Of a stretch of DNA of 64,000 bases, positions 43,505-51,990 are shown piece after piece. Every line of letters starts with the position of its first letter. The stretch's first letter is position 1. Both the position numbers and the translations under genes were made by a program. This DNA comes from JBARDN01 sp963755705 (GTDB taxonomy: Bacteria; Desulfobacterota; Binatia; Binatales; Binataceae). The stretch covers positions 682,001-746,000 of the forward strand of contig CAVWKW010000001.1 in NCBI GenBank assembly GCA_963755705.1, in the 5' to 3' direction. The notes beneath the pieces are model-generated. The model saw only the letters and a list, made by a program, of their open reading frames with translations. It searched no databases and was not told the DNA's origin.

Positions 43505-44476
43505 ATGGCATTTCCGACCAATCGCCCAAGACGGCTGCGGCGCACCGAGACGCTGCGCAGGATGACGCGTGAGACGCGGCTCTCGGCCGACAACTTGATC
43601 CAGCCGCTCTTCGTATGCCCCGGCCGCGGAATCAAGCGGCCGATCCTTTCGATGCCGGGGGTCGCGCAGATGTCGGTGGACAATATCGTCGCCGAGGCGC
43701 GCGAACTTCACGCGGCCGGTGTGCCCGCGCTGATCCTGTTCGGCATCCCGGAGCGCAAAGACGCGATCGGCAGCGAGGCGTGGAACGACGACGGAGAAGT
43801 TCAGCGCGCGATTCGCGAAGTGAAAGAGCACGTTCCCGATCTCGCGGTGATCACCGACGTATGCATGTGCGAATACACCGACCATGGGCATTGCGGCGCA
43901 GTCAAAGGCGGTGATGTCGATAACGATGCGACCCTCGAACTGCTCGTGCGCGAGGCGCTTTCGCACGCTCGTGCGGGCGCCGATATCGTCGCGCCGTCGG
44001 ACATGATGGACGGGCGCGTCGGCGCGATTCGCCGTGGGCTGGATGAAAACGGCTTCACCCACGTCGCGATAATGGCGTACTCGGCAAAGTTCGCGTCGGC
44101 TTTCTACGGTCCGTTTCGCGACGCTGCGGATTCGGCGCCGCAGTTCGGCGATCGCCGCTCGTACCAGATGGATCCGCCCAATGGCGACGAGGCGCTGCGC
44201 GAGGTTGCGCTCGATCTCGAAGAGGGTGCGGATATCGTGATGGTCAAGCCGGCGCTGCCGTATCTCGATCTGATCTGGCGCGTGAAACAGGAATTCAACG
44301 TTCCGGTCGCGGCGTACAACGTCTCGGGCGAGTACTCGATGATCAAGGCCGCGGGAATCAACGGCTGGATCGACGAGGAGCGAGCGACCATGGAAGTACT
44401 CACAAGCATCCGTCGCGCCGGCGCGGATTTGATACTCACCTACTTCGCGAAAGAAGTGGCGCGCAAGCTAAGATAG
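43505..44476 (+). CDS. hemB: Delta-aminolevulinic acid dehydratase (porphobilinogen synthase)
   Basis: 323 residues. Zinc-site motif DVCMCEYTDHGHCGAV (three Cys) near 120-135, so it is a zinc- not magnesium-type enzyme. Active-site Lys residues are in MAYSAKFASAFYGPFRDA and MVKPALPYLD. It condenses two aminolevulinates to porphobilinogen and completes the early heme genes of this operon. A 56-bp gap from cobA/hemD carries a ggggtcat sequence before the ATG. Confidence 0.93.
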   Translation: MAFPTNRPRRLRRTETLRRMTRETRLSADNLIQPLFVCPGRGIKRPILSMPGVAQMSVDNIVAEARELHAAGVPALILFGIPERKDAIGSEAWNDDGEVQRAIREVKEHVPDLAVITDVCMCEYTDHGHCGAVKGGDVDNDATLELLVREALSHARAGADIVAPSDMMDGRVGAIRRGLDENGFTHVAIMAYSAKFASAFYGPFRDAADSAPQFGDRRSYQMDPPNGDEALREVALDLEEGADIVMVKPALPYLDLIWRVKQEFNVPVAAYNVSGEYSMIKAAGINGWIDEERATMEVLTSIRRAGADLILTYFAKEVARKLR

Positions 44477-44497
44477 GAAAAACACCAAGGCACCAGG

Positions 44498-44625
44498 CGG
44501 CCACTAAGACACAAAGACACGGAGGCGAATCGTGCTCAAAGCACGATTCAACTATAGCTGCCGCAATCTGCTCGGTCTCGGCAGGGATTGGATCAAACCC
44601 TTTCATCTTTGTGTCTTAGTGGCCG
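44498..44625. repeat. Compound palindrome between hemB and the ferredoxin-like gene
   Basis: Outer arms of 20 bp (44498-44517 and 44606-44625) are perfect inverted repeats containing ccactaagacacaaag. Inside them is a second perfect hairpin, 10-bp arms 44527-44536 and 44540-44549 with a 3-base loop. It lies between convergent genes and may be a bidirectional terminator or a dispersed palindromic element. Confidence 0.6.
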
Positions 44626-44637
44626 GTTGGGTTTGTT

Positions 44638-45408
44638 TTACTTCGGCTTCACATTCTTCTCGTACCACGGGCGCATTGCGCGCAGGGCGCGCGCCTGGTG
44701 GTAGGCGAGTTCATCGTCTGGGTAGCGATGCTCGGGGCCGAGCACGCATCCTGCACGCGCGTGGCATCGCGGCGCGCAGTCGGGTTCGTCTTCGACGCGA
44801 TGCGTCAGGCAGCTGGGGATGTCCCATCCCGCGGGGAACGCGACCGCGCCGACCGGGCAGGCGGGCATACAACTGCGCACGGTGCATGAGGGGCAGGGAT
44901 CGAACGCGACCGCGGCACTTGGAGCTTCGATTATCTGATCGATCAGAATCGCCGCGCGAAACGCGATCCAGGGTCCGTACATCGGATGTACCACGACGCC
45001 CAGGATGCTCGGCCCGGCGAGACCCGCGGCTTTTCCGAGCTCGATAAAATTGAGCGTCGCGGCATTGTTCATGAATGGATAGACGATGCGAGGGTTTGCG
45101 CCGCCGGCGCGCACTGCGGGTGTGATTTCGCGCTCGACGATCTCGCGCGTGAAGTCATCGAGCGGATTGGCCCGCTGCCACCATCCTGGATTAGCCCCGG
45201 CGTGTCGCTTAAGCGCGGCCCACAATTCGCCGCCGCCGTTGGCGACCACGATGATCGTGCGCGCGTTCGGAGCGATTGCGCGCGCGCGATACGGTTCTGC
45301 GACCCTGGCGTCATAGCGTTCGACCGACGCGGTGGCGACGAGGTTGAGTCCGTAGGGCGCACCCGCACCGCGGATTTCTTCAATAATTGTCGCAGCCGGC
45401 ATTGTCAT
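44638..45408 (-). CDS. 4Fe-4S ferredoxin-like protein (QueG-like C-terminal region)
   Basis: 256 residues. The N-terminal part resembles the corrinoid/epoxyqueuosine-reductase-like region. The C-terminal half has an iron-sulfur motif with Cys spaced as CPSCTVRSCMPACPVGA and more Cys in SCLTHRVEDEPDCAPRCHARAGC. The second cluster motif is incomplete, so it may carry one cluster plus Cys ligands of another kind. The substrate and partner are unknown. Divergence from the canonical queuosine enzyme (length, missing motif) makes QueG itself unlikely. Confidence 0.6.
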   Translation of the reverse strand: MTMPAATIIEEIRGAGAPYGLNLVATASVERYDARVAEPYRARAIAPNARTIIVVANGGGELWAALKRHAGANPGWWQRANPLDDFTREIVEREITPAVRAGGANPRIVYPFMNNAATLNFIELGKAAGLAGPSILGVVVHPMYGPWIAFRAAILIDQIIEAPSAAVAFDPCPSCTVRSCMPACPVGAVAFPAGWDIPSCLTHRVEDEPDCAPRCHARAGCVLGPEHRYPDDELAYHQARALRAMRPWYEKNVKPK

Positions 45409-45409
45409 T

Positions 45410-45820
45410 CTAGCTAATCTTGTAAGTCACCAGGGCGTCGGCAACGAGCGCGTCGGCGCCGTCGCGAATCTCAACCGCGATACTCGCGACGCGCTTGCCC
45501 GCGCGCTTGACTGTCGCGCGCGCGATCAGATCGCTCTGGATCGCGGGACCGGTGAAGTTTATCGACATAGCGATGGTCGCGCTGCGCACCGTCTGCTCGA
45601 GTGTCCAAACCGCTGCGCACGCCGTGAAATCGACCAGGCTCGCGATTGCGCCGCCATGCACGGGCGCGGACGGTCCGCCGAGGTTCAGAATCTCCGGACG
45701 AAACGGCATCCGCGCGACCACCACGCCGTCTTCGGCCGATTCGATCCGCAGCGCGAGAATCTCGGCGAACGGCGCGCGCTCGATCGACTCGAAAGAGGCT
45801 TTGCGATCTTTTGCGGACAT
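45410..45820 (-). CDS. PaaI-type hotdog-fold thioesterase
   Basis: 136 residues: MPFRPEILNLGGPSAPVHGGAIASLVDFTACAAVW with the hotdog His/Gly and Asp motif (HGGAIASLVD), then SINFTGPAIQSDLIARATVKRAGKRVASIAVEI. The family hydrolyses acyl- or phenylacyl-CoA thioesters in the cytoplasm. It lies 1 bp upstream of the ferredoxin-like gene on the same strand. The substrate is unknown. Confidence 0.82.
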   Translation of the reverse strand: MSAKDRKASFESIERAPFAEILALRIESAEDGVVVARMPFRPEILNLGGPSAPVHGGAIASLVDFTACAAVWTLEQTVRSATIAMSINFTGPAIQSDLIARATVKRAGKRVASIAVEIRDGADALVADALVTYKIS

Positions 45821-45847
45821 CGCGATTTCAGCGTTGGGGACGCCGCG

Positions 45848-46603
45848 TCAGCATCCGAGGCGGTCCGGCAGCTCGGTCAGGTCGCCGATTTCGATCTCAG
45901 GCACGCCGATTCCTTCTGGGAACGGTTTGCCATGCTTGTTGATCCATGCGACGTGGATTCCCATCCGCTTGGCTCCGAGAACGTCTTCGTGCGGCGTATC
46001 GCCGACGAACAGGATCTCGCCGGGTTTGAGCCCGAGCGCGTCGAGCGTGTGGCGGAAGATATCGCGATGCGGTTTGCGCAGGCCCAGCTCGGCCGAGATG
46101 ACCACGACGTCGAACAGCTCGCGGATTCCGGTGTCGTGCATGATTTCGTGGCCGGTCGCGGCGTCGTCAAAGTTCGAGAGCAGGCCGAGCCGGTAATGCT
46201 GGTGCAGCCGGCGCACCGCCTCGAGGCGCGCCGCCGGCGCGGCGGTGACTTCGCGCACGCGCGCCATGTGCGTGCGGCGCAGACGCTCAGCAAGCGCAGC
46301 CGCAAGGGTGGGCTCGACGCCGATATGCGCGAGGGTGCGCGTGAAGCGATCAAGGCACGAGATTTCGATCTCGTCACGCGAGCGCGCCGCGAAAATCTCC
46401 TCGTACACCTTGCTGTGCGCGTCCATGAACGCCTCACGATCGAAGCGCGCACCGAGCGAATCTTCCAGGATCGGATAGAGCAGCGGCGTGGTGCTGCGGA
46501 ACTCGCGCCCATGCCAATTCACCATCGGCAGCAGCGCGGGATTCCACGTCACCAGCGTATCGAACAGGTCCAGGACGATAGCTTTAAAGCGCGGGTCAGC
46601 CAC
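45848..46603 (-). CDS. HAD-superfamily hydrolase
   Basis: 251 residues. Nucleophile motif VLDLFDTLVT (D-x-F-D) near the start, the second motif LLSNFDDAA, a basic Lys region in LRKPHRDIF and the acidic motif FVGDTPHEDVLGAK. The C1 cap between motif 1 and 2 is helical. It is a phosphatase or dehalogenase of unknown substrate. It overlaps the DUF4149 gene by 8 bp and shares its strand. Confidence 0.85.
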   Translation of the reverse strand: MADPRFKAIVLDLFDTLVTWNPALLPMVNWHGREFRSTTPLLYPILEDSLGARFDREAFMDAHSKVYEEIFAARSRDEIEISCLDRFTRTLAHIGVEPTLAAALAERLRRTHMARVREVTAAPAARLEAVRRLHQHYRLGLLSNFDDAATGHEIMHDTGIRELFDVVVISAELGLRKPHRDIFRHTLDALGLKPGEILFVGDTPHEDVLGAKRMGIHVAWINKHGKPFPEGIGVPEIEIGDLTELPDRLGC

Positions 46604-47063
46604 GGCGGGTCAGCGCCTCTGCGGTCGCGGCGAGAGCGGCAAGATTGAGCAGCAGAACTGCCCCGTTTAAATAGACCGACAGGTGATGCAGATGATCAAA
46701 CTCCGCCTTGCGCGCGGGATCGGGATTCTGTTCTTCGGATACGCCGCGGATCGCGTTGACCCGCGGCCGCACCACCGCGCCCGCGTAGAATGTCAGTCCG
46801 AGCGCAAGCACCAGTGCCGCTACGCTGAGCCCCCACCATAGCCGGGAATCGCGCACCGCCGTGAAATAGATCGCGAGCGCCAGCGCGATCGTCCCCGCGA
46901 TATAGCCCAGCGCGTAATAGCGCGGAAAAATTGTATGTACCACCCGGCCCGCATCGGCGATCGGGAGCTGGGTAAAGATCACCGGTGCCGTAAAGAACGA
47001 AAAGAACACAATTCCACCGAGCCAGCACGCTATCGCAATCAGATAAATGAACAGTGCGATCAT
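46596..47063 (-). CDS. DUF4149-family membrane protein
   Basis: 155 residues with four hydrophobic segments (ALFIYLIAIACWLGGIVFFSFF; YALGYIAGTIALALAIYF; WWGLSVAALVLALGLTFYAG; LNGAVLLLNLAALAATA) and the sequence FTAPVIFTQLPIADAGRVVHTIFPRYY. This is the DUF4149/TMEM205-like pattern. Function unknown. Translation is coupled to the HAD gene. Confidence 0.72.
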   Translation of the reverse strand: MIALFIYLIAIACWLGGIVFFSFFTAPVIFTQLPIADAGRVVHTIFPRYYALGYIAGTIALALAIYFTAVRDSRLWWGLSVAALVLALGLTFYAGAVVRPRVNAIRGVSEEQNPDPARKAEFDHLHHLSVYLNGAVLLLNLAALAATAEALTRRG

Positions 47064-47121
47064 GATTGATTTTTCCGCCCGCGCGTTTCGCCGCGCGGAG
47101 CATTCAGACCTTGCCGTAGGC

Positions 47122-47592
47122 TTAGTTGAGCCACGGCTTGGGCGCGCCCGGCAGCGGGCGCCGTCCCTCGAAGCCGCCTTCCACAGGATGCCACGCGATC
47201 ACGCTCTGCTCGCCGAACTGCCAGCATAGGAAGACCACCTCTTCGCCGTTGTCGAACGGGAAATCGACCAGGCCCTGATCGATATCCTTGAGAAAGCATC
47301 CCAGCTCCTCGATCTGCTCGACCGCCTGCGCCATCCGCGTGCTCGGCTCGTCGAGGTCTGGATGAAGCTCGACAATTTCAGGCAGCGTATGGTTGAGCAA
47401 GTCAGAATCCTCGGCCGCGAGCTCATTGATGCGCGTGCGGACGAAATTCGCCATGAGCTGGAGGTCGCGCATGATAATCTCGAGCCGCGGAATTAGATGA
47501 TTCGCTTCGTCGGGGCTGAAGAGCTTTTCGAACCGGGATTTGGACAAAATTACCTCGCCAGTGGCGCCGGAATAAACGATGGTTACCTTCAA
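47122..47592 (-). CDS. DUF2203-family protein
   Basis: 156 residues: KLFSPDEANHLIPRLEIIMRDLQLMANFVRTRINEL, then EEVVFLCWQFGEQSVIAWHPVEGGFEGRRPLPG. The N-terminal coiled-coil and the VFLCWQFGE...WH end are the DUF2203 pattern. Function unknown. The true start may be a TTG near LSKSRFEKL, about 15 codons in. Confidence 0.75.
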   Translation of the reverse strand: MKVTIVYSGATGEVILSKSRFEKLFSPDEANHLIPRLEIIMRDLQLMANFVRTRINELAAEDSDLLNHTLPEIVELHPDLDEPSTRMAQAVEQIEELGCFLKDIDQGLVDFPFDNGEEVVFLCWQFGEQSVIAWHPVEGGFEGRRPLPGAPKPWLN

Positions 47593-47702
47593 ACAAAGGG
47601 AGGTTACCTTGTCAGCCCGGCATCCATATACTACGGTAAATTGTGGATTGGGTGGAAGCGACGGGCGGCGGCGTCCCCTCCGAATGAGGTTTCAATCGTC
47701 CT

Positions 47703-50150
47703 ATGGCGGATAAACCCAAAGGGGAAAAAGGTTTTGATATCGAGGAAGATCTCAGCAAGATTGAGATCCCCGATGTCCTCGCGGTGCTGCCGCTGCGCGG
47801 TATCGTAATCTTTCCTAACCAGATTCATCCGTTTCTGGTCTCCCGCGCATCCTCGCTCAAGTTGATTGAGGACGTCGGGCAGACGCAAAAGATAATTGCT
47901 CTCGCCGCGCAGAAAAATCCCGAAGAAGAATCGCCGCACGCCGACGGACTGTTTCAATACGGCACTGCGGTGCAGATTCTCAAGATGCTGCGTTACCCGG
48001 ACCAGAGCGTTCGGGTGTTGGTGCAGGGAATCGCGCGGATCGAGTTGACTGACTATATCCAGGCCGAGCCGTATTTTATCGCGCGCGCGACCCGCGTGGT
48101 CGATCAATCTCCGCCCGACAAGGAAATCGAAGCGCTGCACGCCCATCTGGTGAGCCAGTTCTCGAAGTTCGTCTCTCTCGTGCCGTACCTGCCCGATGAG
48201 CTGCAGGTGCAGGCGATGAAGGTGCGCGAGCCGGGGCGGCTGGCCGACATGGTCGCGTCGTATCTGAAGATTGCGGTTGAGGAATCGCAGGACCTGCTCG
48301 GCACGGTCAACGTGCGCGCGCGGCTCGAAAAGCTGATCGCAATTCTGGGACGTGAAATCGAGCTGCTCGAACTCGGCCACAAGATCCAGTCGCAAGTCCA
48401 GACCGAGCTCAACAAGAATCAGCGCGAGTACTATCTGCGCCAGCAGCTCAAGGCGATCCAGAAGGAGCTCGGCGAAGGCGACGCGCGCACCAGCGAGATC
48501 GACGAGCTTGAAAAGAAAATCGAAGAGGCCAAGATGCCTCCCGAGGCGCGCAAGGCCGCCGACAAAGAACTCGAACGCCTGCGGATGATCCCGCCCGAGT
48601 CGGCCGAGCATACCGTCGTCCGCACCTATATCGATTGGCTGGTGAGCCTGCCGTGGAGCGTTTCGACCGAAGACAACCTTGATATTGCCAACGCGCGCAA
48701 GGTGCTCGACGAGGATCACTACGACCTCGACAAGATCAAAGAGCGCATCCTCGAGTTCCTCGCGGTGCGCAAGCTCAAGAAAGATACCAAGGGTCCGATC
48801 CTGTGCTTCGTGGGTCCGCCGGGAACCGGCAAAACTTCGCTCGGCAAGTCGATCGCGCGCGCTCTCGGACGCAAGTTCGTGCGTCTGTCGCTCGGCGGCA
48901 TCCGCGATGAAGCCGAAATTCGCGGCCATCGCCGGACCTACATCGGCTCGCTGCCCGGCAGGATCATCCAGGGGCTGCGCAACGCGGGTTCGAACAATCC
49001 GCTTTTCATTCTGGACGAGGTTGACAAGCTAGGGATGGATTTCCGGGGCGATCCCGCTTCGGCGCTGCTCGAAGTGCTCGATCCGGAGCAGAACAATTCG
49101 TTCTCCGATCATTATCTGGACGTGCCGTTCGATCTATCGAAGGTGCTGTTCCTGACCACCGCCAACATGCTCGATCCGATTCCGCCCGCGCTGCGGGACC
49201 GGATGGAAGTGCTCGAGCTGCCGGGTTACACCGAGGAAGAGAAGCTGCAAATCGCCGAGCGCCATCTCATTCGCAAGCAGCTTGAAGAAAACGGGCTCGG
49301 CGACTCGAAGATCGAATTTACCGCGGGCGCGATCGCCGAGATCATCCGGAGCTATACGCGAGAGTCGGGACTGCGCAACCTCGAGCGCGAGATTGCCCGC
49401 GTGTGCCGCAAAATCGCACGCGCCACGTCCGAAGGCGGTGCGATGCCCCCGCAGGTCACGGCGGAAGATGTCACGCGCTATCTTGGGCTGCCGCGGTTTT
49501 TCTCTGAGGTTGCCGAACGCACCAACGAAACCGGCGTTGCAACCGGCCTTGCATGGACCCCCAATGGTGGCGAGATCATGTTTATCGAAGCGACCAGGAT
49601 GGCCGGACAGAAGGGGTTGATGCTCACGGGCTCTCTGGGCGACGTGATGAAGGAATCGGCGCAGGCCGCGATGTCGTATGTGCGCTCGCGCGCTGAGCGG
49701 CTTGGAATACCGGCGGACTTTTTCGAAAAGTCGGATATTCATATTCACGTTCCCGCCGGCGCGATTCCCAAGGACGGTCCTTCGGCAGGGGTGACGCTCG
49801 CGGCTGCACTCGCGTCGCTGCTCAGCGGCCGCCCGATCAAGGCTGAGGTCGCGATGACCGGCGAGATCACGCTGCGCGGCAAGGTGATGCCGGTCGGCGG
49901 AATCAAGGAAAAAGTCCTGGCCGCGCGCCGCGCCGGAATCAAGACAATCATCATGCCCCGGCGCAACGAGCGCGACCTCGAGGATATTCCCGCCGAAGTC
50001 CGCGGCGAGTTGCAAATGATTTACGTCGATACAGTCGACGAAGTTCTTGCCGCGGCGTTGGTCAATGGCGACGCTGCGCACGCGGGCGCCGCGCCCGCTC
50101 CCGAAGCGGCCGCCACGGGACCGCGCACGGAACGCACGATTCTGAACTGA
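47703..50150 (+). CDS. lon: ATP-dependent Lon protease
   Basis: 815 residues. The LAN substrate-binding domain (LPLRGIVIFPNQIHPFLV) is followed by a helical linker with YYLRQQLKAIQKELGE, the AAA+ domain with Walker A GPPGTGKTS and Walker B FILDEVDKLG, and the protease domain with catalytic Ser in KDGPSAGV and Lys further on. A Pro/Ala-rich tail ends the protein. Lon degrades damaged and regulatory proteins, including antitoxins such as the VapB-like one 380 bp away. The frame and length are normal. Confidence 0.96.
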   Translation: MADKPKGEKGFDIEEDLSKIEIPDVLAVLPLRGIVIFPNQIHPFLVSRASSLKLIEDVGQTQKIIALAAQKNPEEESPHADGLFQYGTAVQILKMLRYPDQSVRVLVQGIARIELTDYIQAEPYFIARATRVVDQSPPDKEIEALHAHLVSQFSKFVSLVPYLPDELQVQAMKVREPGRLADMVASYLKIAVEESQDLLGTVNVRARLEKLIAILGREIELLELGHKIQSQVQTELNKNQREYYLRQQLKAIQKELGEGDARTSEIDELEKKIEEAKMPPEARKAADKELERLRMIPPESAEHTVVRTYIDWLVSLPWSVSTEDNLDIANARKVLDEDHYDLDKIKERILEFLAVRKLKKDTKGPILCFVGPPGTGKTSLGKSIARALGRKFVRLSLGGIRDEAEIRGHRRTYIGSLPGRIIQGLRNAGSNNPLFILDEVDKLGMDFRGDPASALLEVLDPEQNNSFSDHYLDVPFDLSKVLFLTTANMLDPIPPALRDRMEVLELPGYTEEEKLQIAERHLIRKQLEENGLGDSKIEFTAGAIAEIIRSYTRESGLRNLEREIARVCRKIARATSEGGAMPPQVTAEDVTRYLGLPRFFSEVAERTNETGVATGLAWTPNGGEIMFIEATRMAGQKGLMLTGSLGDVMKESAQAAMSYVRSRAERLGIPADFFEKSDIHIHVPAGAIPKDGPSAGVTLAAALASLLSGRPIKAEVAMTGEITLRGKVMPVGGIKEKVLAARRAGIKTIIMPRRNERDLEDIPAEVRGELQMIYVDTVDEVLAAALVNGDAAHAGAAPAPEAAATGPRTERTILN

Positions 50151-50162
50151 ACGCTCGGCCAG

Positions 50163-50552
50163 CTAAGGACGTACGATCTTTATATCCGCAATTTTTGCGG
50201 CGCGCCGGACTAGCGCGGCGTCAAAGCTCGCAAAGCGACCTGCAGGCCGCGACGACGCGAGATGCAGTGCGTCGGCGAAATCCATCCCGCCGCGCATCCA
50301 TCGAATCGCATCCGCCACGGCGGCCGGATCCTCGCACGCTACATCGGGCAGCGCGATCAACGCTGCAAATGCCTCGGCGATTCGATCCGCCCTGAAGCGA
50401 TAGAGCTGGCGCAGCACCCACTCCGACTCCAGCATCACGGTTTTGGCCAGCAGGACCGAGTCGCGCTCGAAGATTGCGCGGGCGCGCGCGGCCTGCACCG
50501 GATCGTCGCCGGTCAACAGCCGCACCACAACGTTAGTATCGACCGCGACCAC
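50163..50552 (-). CDS. PIN-domain ribonuclease toxin, VapC type
   Basis: 129 residues: VAVDTNVVVRLLTGDDPVQAARARAIFERD (first Asp of the PIN site), Glu in ESEWVLRQL and acidic residues in GGMDFADALHLASS and FASFDAALVR. The site binds magnesium and cuts RNA, typically initiator tRNA. It overlaps the antitoxin gene by 20 bp. Confidence 0.88.
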   Translation of the reverse strand: MVAVDTNVVVRLLTGDDPVQAARARAIFERDSVLLAKTVMLESEWVLRQLYRFRADRIAEAFAALIALPDVACEDPAAVADAIRWMRGGMDFADALHLASSRPAGRFASFDAALVRRAAKIADIKIVRP

Positions 50553-50799
50553 GACGCGCCTTCACTTCTGCACGAATAACCGCGTCCATTTGGCGAATCG
50601 TCTGCGGCTTGCCGGCATAGCGCAGGCTCCCGGCTACGTCCTCGAGCCGCGATGGCGCAAACGGCTTGACTGGCCGCAGCAGCACCCCGTCCGCTGTGTC
50701 TTCGACGGTAAGCTCCGTGCCGGGCCGCCATCGGCGCGCGTCGCGGATCGGTTTCGGCAGAACCACTTGTCCCTTCGACGAAAGCCGGGTCGTTTCCAT
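50533..50799 (-). CDS. AbrB/SpoVT-type antitoxin
   Basis: 88 residues from the ATG at 50799. METTRLSSKGQVVLPKPIRDARRWRPGTEL is the swapped-hairpin DNA-binding domain, and the C-terminal DVAGSLRYAGKPQTIRQMDAVIRAEVKARRG wraps the toxin. It neutralises the PIN toxin and represses the pair through the palindrome at 50822-50842, 22 bp upstream. Such antitoxins are unstable and often cleared by Lon. Confidence 0.87.
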   Translation of the reverse strand: METTRLSSKGQVVLPKPIRDARRWRPGTELTVEDTADGVLLRPVKPFAPSRLEDVAGSLRYAGKPQTIRQMDAVIRAEVKARRGRGRY

Positions 50800-50821
50800 C
50801 GATCGCCTCATTGGTAAGACT

Positions 50822-50842
50822 CGGTAAGATTAGATCTTACCG
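50822..50842. promoter_or_regulatory. Palindromic operator of the toxin-antitoxin pair
   Basis: cggtaagat and atcttaccg form perfect 9-bp arms around tag. A further half site (ggtaaga) lies at 50812-50818. Positions fit autoregulation by the AbrB-type antitoxin. Confidence 0.65.
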
Positions 50843-50858
50843 TCACCCAGCTGTTGGT

Positions 50859-51563
50859 TCAACCGCCAGGACGCTTTTCTCCGACCACCATTCCGAGGGT
50901 CGCCCATCCGCCGGTGTCGGCTTTGATCAGCGCGCGCTCGGCTTCGGAAACCCGCTCGCTGTACTCACGCCACCATTTGGCGGCATCGGGAAAATATCGA
51001 CGCTCGATGAGGTTGAGACCTGCCTGCTCGAAAAGCTCCGCATTCCAATCTACCGAGCGAAAGTGAAACTCGAATCCCCGGCCGTCGGGGAACCGAACGC
51101 GATCGAACTCGCGGACGGCCTCGGGAATTGGCGCCGGCAGGCACATCGGCTCCGCGATTCCGACTCGGGCGCCGGGCTTCGCCACTCGCACCATCTGTGT
51201 GAGCGCGGCCGCGCGATCCTCGGCGATCATCTCGAACGATCCAACACTGATTACCGCGTCGAACGTGGCGTCGGCAAAGCGCAGATTCTGAGCGCGAGTC
51301 TTTAGCGCGATCACGCGATCGAAAACGCCCGCGGCTTGCGCGCGCGCCTGGATCTGCTCGCCGCCGAACCACGGTTCGAGCGTGAAGACGCTCACGTTCC
51401 AATGCTTTGCGAGCGTGATGGCGATCTGTCCCGAGCCTCCGCCGACTTCGAGCACGCGCATCCCGGCGGTGATCCCCACAGCCTCGACCAACGGCAACGC
51501 CATCTCAAAGGAACCGGGTCCCCACGGTTCGCGATCTTTCAATTCAAGAAAAGGATTGCTCAT
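50859..51563 (-). CDS. SAM-dependent methyltransferase (class I)
   Basis: 234 residues from the ATG at 51563 (MSNPFLELKDREPWGPGSFEMALP). Motif I VLEVGGGSGQIAITLAKHW, then FTLEPWFGGEQIQARAQAA, DAVISVGSFEMIAEDR and a post-motif region RVGIAEPMCLPAP. The substrate is unknown; the sequence resembles sterol or small-molecule methyltransferases in motif I. The frame is open 60 codons further upstream, but that stretch is basic and unlike the family. Confidence 0.8.
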   Translation of the reverse strand: MSNPFLELKDREPWGPGSFEMALPLVEAVGITAGMRVLEVGGGSGQIAITLAKHWNVSVFTLEPWFGGEQIQARAQAAGVFDRVIALKTRAQNLRFADATFDAVISVGSFEMIAEDRAAALTQMVRVAKPGARVGIAEPMCLPAPIPEAVREFDRVRFPDGRGFEFHFRSVDWNAELFEQAGLNLIERRYFPDAAKWWREYSERVSEAERALIKADTGGWATLGMVVGEKRPGG

Positions 51564-51990
51564 TTCTCTGCACCATTCGTGATGATCGGTCGTTTCTTTT
51601 GCGCGAAACGATTTCGCAGTGATGCGAAACCGCGTTCCGCGAACGCGGCAGGGCCAGCGCGAAACGCTCAGCCGATCTTCGAATGGCGCGAAAGGGTCAG
51701 CGGCAGCGAGGCGGCAGATGCGTTTCGCATGGATCGAGCGCAAGTTCTTGTTTAACCAGAATCATGAAACGCACCTCCCTCAATAGGAGTGACGCAATCC
51801 TAGCCCGAACAGCCGCCGCTTACAATTGATTGGGACATCGGGGCGCGCACCGGCTTGACCAGTCTTCCTTGAACAGCGTCGGTGGGTGGGAGGCCCGCCC
51901 CACCAATGAAGAACCGGGATTCCTCGCGCGGCAGCCACGCGCGGGAATGACGCATCAGCAGCAACGACGATGCGCTTGGCCTCTGCGCGT
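51564..51990. other. Spacer with two hairpins, no gene
   Basis: About 430 bp between the methyltransferase start and the crotonase end. Two palindromes are present: GGTGGG/CCCACC at 51881-51904 and an 11-bp stem with one bulge at 51919-51948. They may end crotonase transcription or be a dispersed repeat. No coding region is convincing. Confidence 0.4.
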
